Source of the DNA: an uncultured Pelagibacteraceae bacterium
GTDB taxonomy: Bacteria; Pseudomonadota; Alphaproteobacteria; Pelagibacterales; Pelagibacteraceae
NCBI GenBank assembly: GCA_902588835.1
Contig: CACIQQ010000001.1
Coordinates: forward strand, 1-64,000
DNA length: 64,000 bases
Direction: 5' to 3'
Of this stretch, positions 61,863 to 64,000 are shown one piece after another (within the stretch, counting starts at the first letter, position 1; each line of letters begins with the position of its first letter). The notes beneath the pieces are model-generated. The model did not search any database, was not told the origin of the DNA, and saw only the letters and a program-made list of their open reading frames with translations. A program made the position numbers and the translations under genes.

Positions 61863-63638
61863 ATGAAATCTTACAAAATTATTGACCATGAATACGATGT
61901 AGTTGTTTTAGGTGCAGGAGGTTCTGGTTTAAGAGCAGCGGTTGGATTAAGCGAAGCAGGATTAAAAACTGCATGCGTCTCTAAAGTTTTCCCAACAAGA
62001 AGTCACACTTCTGCAGCACAAGGTGGCATCTCAGCAGCTCTAGGTAATATGGGTGAAGATGATTGGAGATGGCATATGTACGATACAGTCAAAGGTTCAG
62101 ATTGGTTAGGTGATCAAGATTGTATCGAGTATTTGTGTAAAGAAGCTCCAAGAGCAGTTTTAGAATTAGAAAAATATGGTGTTCCTTTCAGCAGGACTGA
62201 AGATGGAAAAATATATCAGCGTCCTTTCGGAGGAATGACAAAGAATTATGGTAACGAGCCTGTTCAAAGAACTTGCGCTGCTGCAGATAGAACTGGCCAC
62301 GCTATTTTGCATACCTTATATGGTCAGGCTTTAAAACATAACACAGAATTTTTCATTGAATATTTTGCATTAGATCTTTTAATGAAAGATGGTCAGTGCA
62401 AAGGATTAATTGCTTGGAATTTGAATGATGGAACTATTCATAGATTTAGATCTCACATAACAATAATTGCAACGGGCGGTTATGGAAAAGTTTATTACTC
62501 AGCAACTTCAGCTCATACATGCACTGGAGATGGAAATGCTATGGTGCTTAGAGCAGGCTTACCTTTACAGGATATGGAGTTCGTCCAATTTCATCCAACA
62601 GGAATTTATGGTCATGGAACTTTAATTTCAGAAGGTGTGAGGGGCGAAGGTGGTTATTTAGTAAATTCCAAAGGCGAAAGATTTATGGAAAGATATGCTC
62701 CAAAAGCTAAAGATCTTGCCTCAAGAGATGTTGTAAGTAGATCAATTGCGGTTGAAATTAATGAAGGTAGAGGGGTTGGAAATGAAAAAGATCACGTGCA
62801 CTTACATTTAAACCATTTAGATCCAAAAGTTATAGAAGAAAGACTACCAGGTATATCAGAGTCCTCAAGATTATTTGCGAATGTAGACGTAACAAAAGAA
62901 CCTATACCAGTAGTTCCAACTGTCCATTATAATATGGGAGGTATCCCTACAAATTATAAAGCTGAAGTTTTAACTTTAAATGGATCAGAAAAAACTGTTC
63001 CAGGATTAATGGCAATTGGTGAAGCAGCTTGTGTGTCTGTTCATGGAGCTAACAGGCTCGGATCAAACTCTTTAATTGATCTAGTTGTTTTTGGAAGAGC
63101 TGCAGCTAAGCGCGCAGCAGAGTTGGTAAAACCAGGTACACCCCATGAGGAAATTTCACAGTCTGAGACTGATAAATGTTTAGAAAGATTTGATAGACTT
63201 AGAAATGCATCTGGCACAAATAATACTGCAGATTTAAGATTAGCAATGCAAAAAACAATGCAGTCTAAGTGTGCTGTTTTCAGAACTGAAAAAACTTTAA
63301 AAGAGGGCGTAAATGAAATTAGAAAACCTTTTGAGGGTATGGATGACCTTTCTGTAAAAGATAAGTCTCTAATTTTTAATACTGATCTTGTAGAAACATT
63401 AGAATTCGATAATTTGATTAGACAAGCGATAACTACAATGGACTCTGCTTATCACAGAAAAGAAAGTAGAGGAGCTCATGCTAGAGAAGATTTTCCAAAG
63501 CGAAATGATGAAAAATTTATGCAGCATACATTATCTTGGTGTGATGGCAAAAAAACTAAGATTGACTATAGACCTGTCCACAGATCTACACTATCAAATG
63601 ATGTACAGTACTTTCCCCCACAAGAAAGAGTTTATTAA
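61863..63638 (+). CDS. sdhA: Succinate dehydrogenase flavoprotein subunit
   Basis: 591 residues. [21 protein letters not shown] is the FAD motif; the covalent-FAD His is in [17 protein letters not shown]; the active site shows [25 protein letters not shown] and [16 protein letters not shown]. It oxidises succinate to fumarate. Base composition is less AT-rich than the anchor subunits, as expected for a conserved enzyme. It overlaps sdhB by one base. Confidence 0.98.
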   Translation: MKSYKIIDHEYDVVVLGAGGSGLRAAVGLSEAGLKTACVSKVFPTRSHTSAAQGGISAALGNMGEDDWRWHMYDTVKGSDWLGDQDCIEYLCKEAPRAVLELEKYGVPFSRTEDGKIYQRPFGGMTKNYGNEPVQRTCAAADRTGHAILHTLYGQALKHNTEFFIEYFALDLLMKDGQCKGLIAWNLNDGTIHRFRSHITIIATGGYGKVYYSATSAHTCTGDGNAMVLRAGLPLQDMEFVQFHPTGIYGHGTLISEGVRGEGGYLVNSKGERFMERYAPKAKDLASRDVVSRSIAVEINEGRGVGNEKDHVHLHLNHLDPKVIEERLPGISESSRLFANVDVTKEPIPVVPTVHYNMGGIPTNYKAEVLTLNGSEKTVPGLMAIGEAACVSVHGANRLGSNSLIDLVVFGRAAAKRAAELVKPGTPHEEISQSETDKCLERFDRLRNASGTNNTADLRLAMQKTMQSKCAVFRTEKTLKEGVNEIRKPFEGMDDLSVKDKSLIFNTDLVETLEFDNLIRQAITTMDSAYHRKESRGAHAREDFPKRNDEKFMQHTLSWCDGKKTKIDYRPVHRSTLSNDVQYFPPQERVY

Positions 63639-64000
63639 TGGTTCAGATAAACTTGCCACAAAATTCTAAAGTTGAAAAAGGCAAGTATTTTAAGGATAAA
63701 ACCGGTTCCAAAAATATTCGTAAAGTGAACATATATAGATGGGATCCATCTACAGGAAAAAATCCAAGGATCGATACTTATGAAGTAGATATGGATAATT
63801 GTCCTTCAAAAGTTTTAGATTTGTTGAACAAAATTAAAAATGAAATAGATCCATCAATTGCTTACAGAAGATCATGTGCACATGGAGTATGTGGATCATG
63901 CGCTATGAATATGGATGGAAAAAACGGGTTAGCTTGTACGAAGCCACACGCTGAAATTAAAGGAGATATAAATATCTATCCATTACCACATTTAAAAGTT
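63638..64000 (+). CDS. sdhB: Succinate dehydrogenase iron-sulfur subunit, 3' end outside window
   Basis: The first 121 codons are present from the ATG at 63638; the rest lies beyond the window. The 2Fe-2S motif is RRSCAHGVCGSCAMNMDG followed by the fourth cysteine in GLACTKPH. The 4Fe-4S and 3Fe-4S ligands lie in the missing part. The start overlaps the sdhA stop (TAATG). It passes electrons from SdhA to the membrane quinone site. Confidence 0.96.
   Translation, partial: MVQINLPQNSKVEKGKYFKDKTGSKNIRKVNIYRWDPSTGKNPRIDTYEVDMDNCPSKVLDLLNKIKNEIDPSIAYRRSCAHGVCGSCAMNMDGKNGLACTKPHAEIKGDINIYPLPHLKV

Noticed and set aside
1-64000. CRISPR array, prophage, insertion sequence or rRNA
   Set aside because: No spaced direct repeats, no integrase or transposase ORF and no rRNA-like sequence were seen.

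Overview
The window is a compact, strongly AT-rich piece of a bacterial chromosome that looks like SAR11 (Candidatus Pelagibacter or a close relative, Alphaproteobacteria). Seen directly: very short spacers, many 1-11 base gene overlaps, lysine- and asparagine-rich proteins, no rRNA, insertion sequence, prophage or CRISPR array, and no gene-free stretch over about 165 bases. From family knowledge: a dmdA/dmdB/dmdC DMSP-demethylation cluster next to asd and sdhCDAB, a TRAP transporter beside hydroxyacid dehydrogenases, IalB, DUF2794, a heparinase-like gene joined to purH, and a VC_2705-type symporter with acs all fit a marine alphaproteobacterium. The species call is inference.

Layout. 1-6.4 kb: end of a UbiH-type hydroxylase, a LON-domain protein, tRNA-Gly(GCC), phhB, then purH/heparinase-like/rpe on the minus strand and a YggT-like protein. 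6.4-11.8 kb: a two-subunit sodium/solute symporter ending in a clear terminator, an unknown gene, acs with a very basic N-terminal tail, and an EVE-domain gene. 11.8-17.5 kb: FkbM methyltransferase, tsaD, hemC-hemD-mscS-yggT-folD. 17.5-25.9 kb: an accessory-looking block with a TPR/GT41 protein, an SDR without its catalytic tyrosine, two photolyase/cryptochrome-type flavoproteins, GT2, a sugar-nucleotide epimerase, a polytopic membrane protein, a DCC-type thiol protein and a 41-residue DUF2256 zinc-ribbon-like protein missing from the ORF track. 25.9-30.8 kb: argG, ialB, aldo/keto reductase, BI-1, DUF2794, yciB, hspQ. 30.9-35.6 kb: ccmCDEFGH without ccmA or ccmB, then a PagL-like gene. 35.6-45 kb: lldD, aminotransferase, GlcD/DLD-type oxidase, 2-hydroxyacid dehydrogenase, a TRAP transporter and an amidase. 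45-48.5 kb: DMT exporter, hydrolase, ftsY and dapF. 48.5-54.8 kb: ffh with a structured leader, rpsP-trmD-rplS (no rimM), leuC-leuD-leuB. 54.9-64 kb: dmdC-dmdB-hydrolase-dmdA, asd, sdhCDA and a partial sdhB.

How the genes fit together. Reduced carbon enters by the acetate-type symporter plus Acs and by the TRAP system plus lactate/2-hydroxyacid enzymes. DMSP is demethylated and its product passed toward CoA thioesters. Electrons flow through succinate dehydrogenase and ubiquinone (UbiH-type enzyme), and c-type cytochromes are matured by Ccm. Both SRP GTPases, Ffh and FtsY, flank one small regulatory region.

The most interesting signals are the ffh leader, where overlapping helices look like a switch that can hide the ffh Shine-Dalgarno sequence; the photolyase-type island with altered catalytic or ligand residues; a 16-base-pair interrupted palindrome upstream of ccmC; a poly-lysine tail on Acs; and an EF-hand loop inside the sodium symporter.
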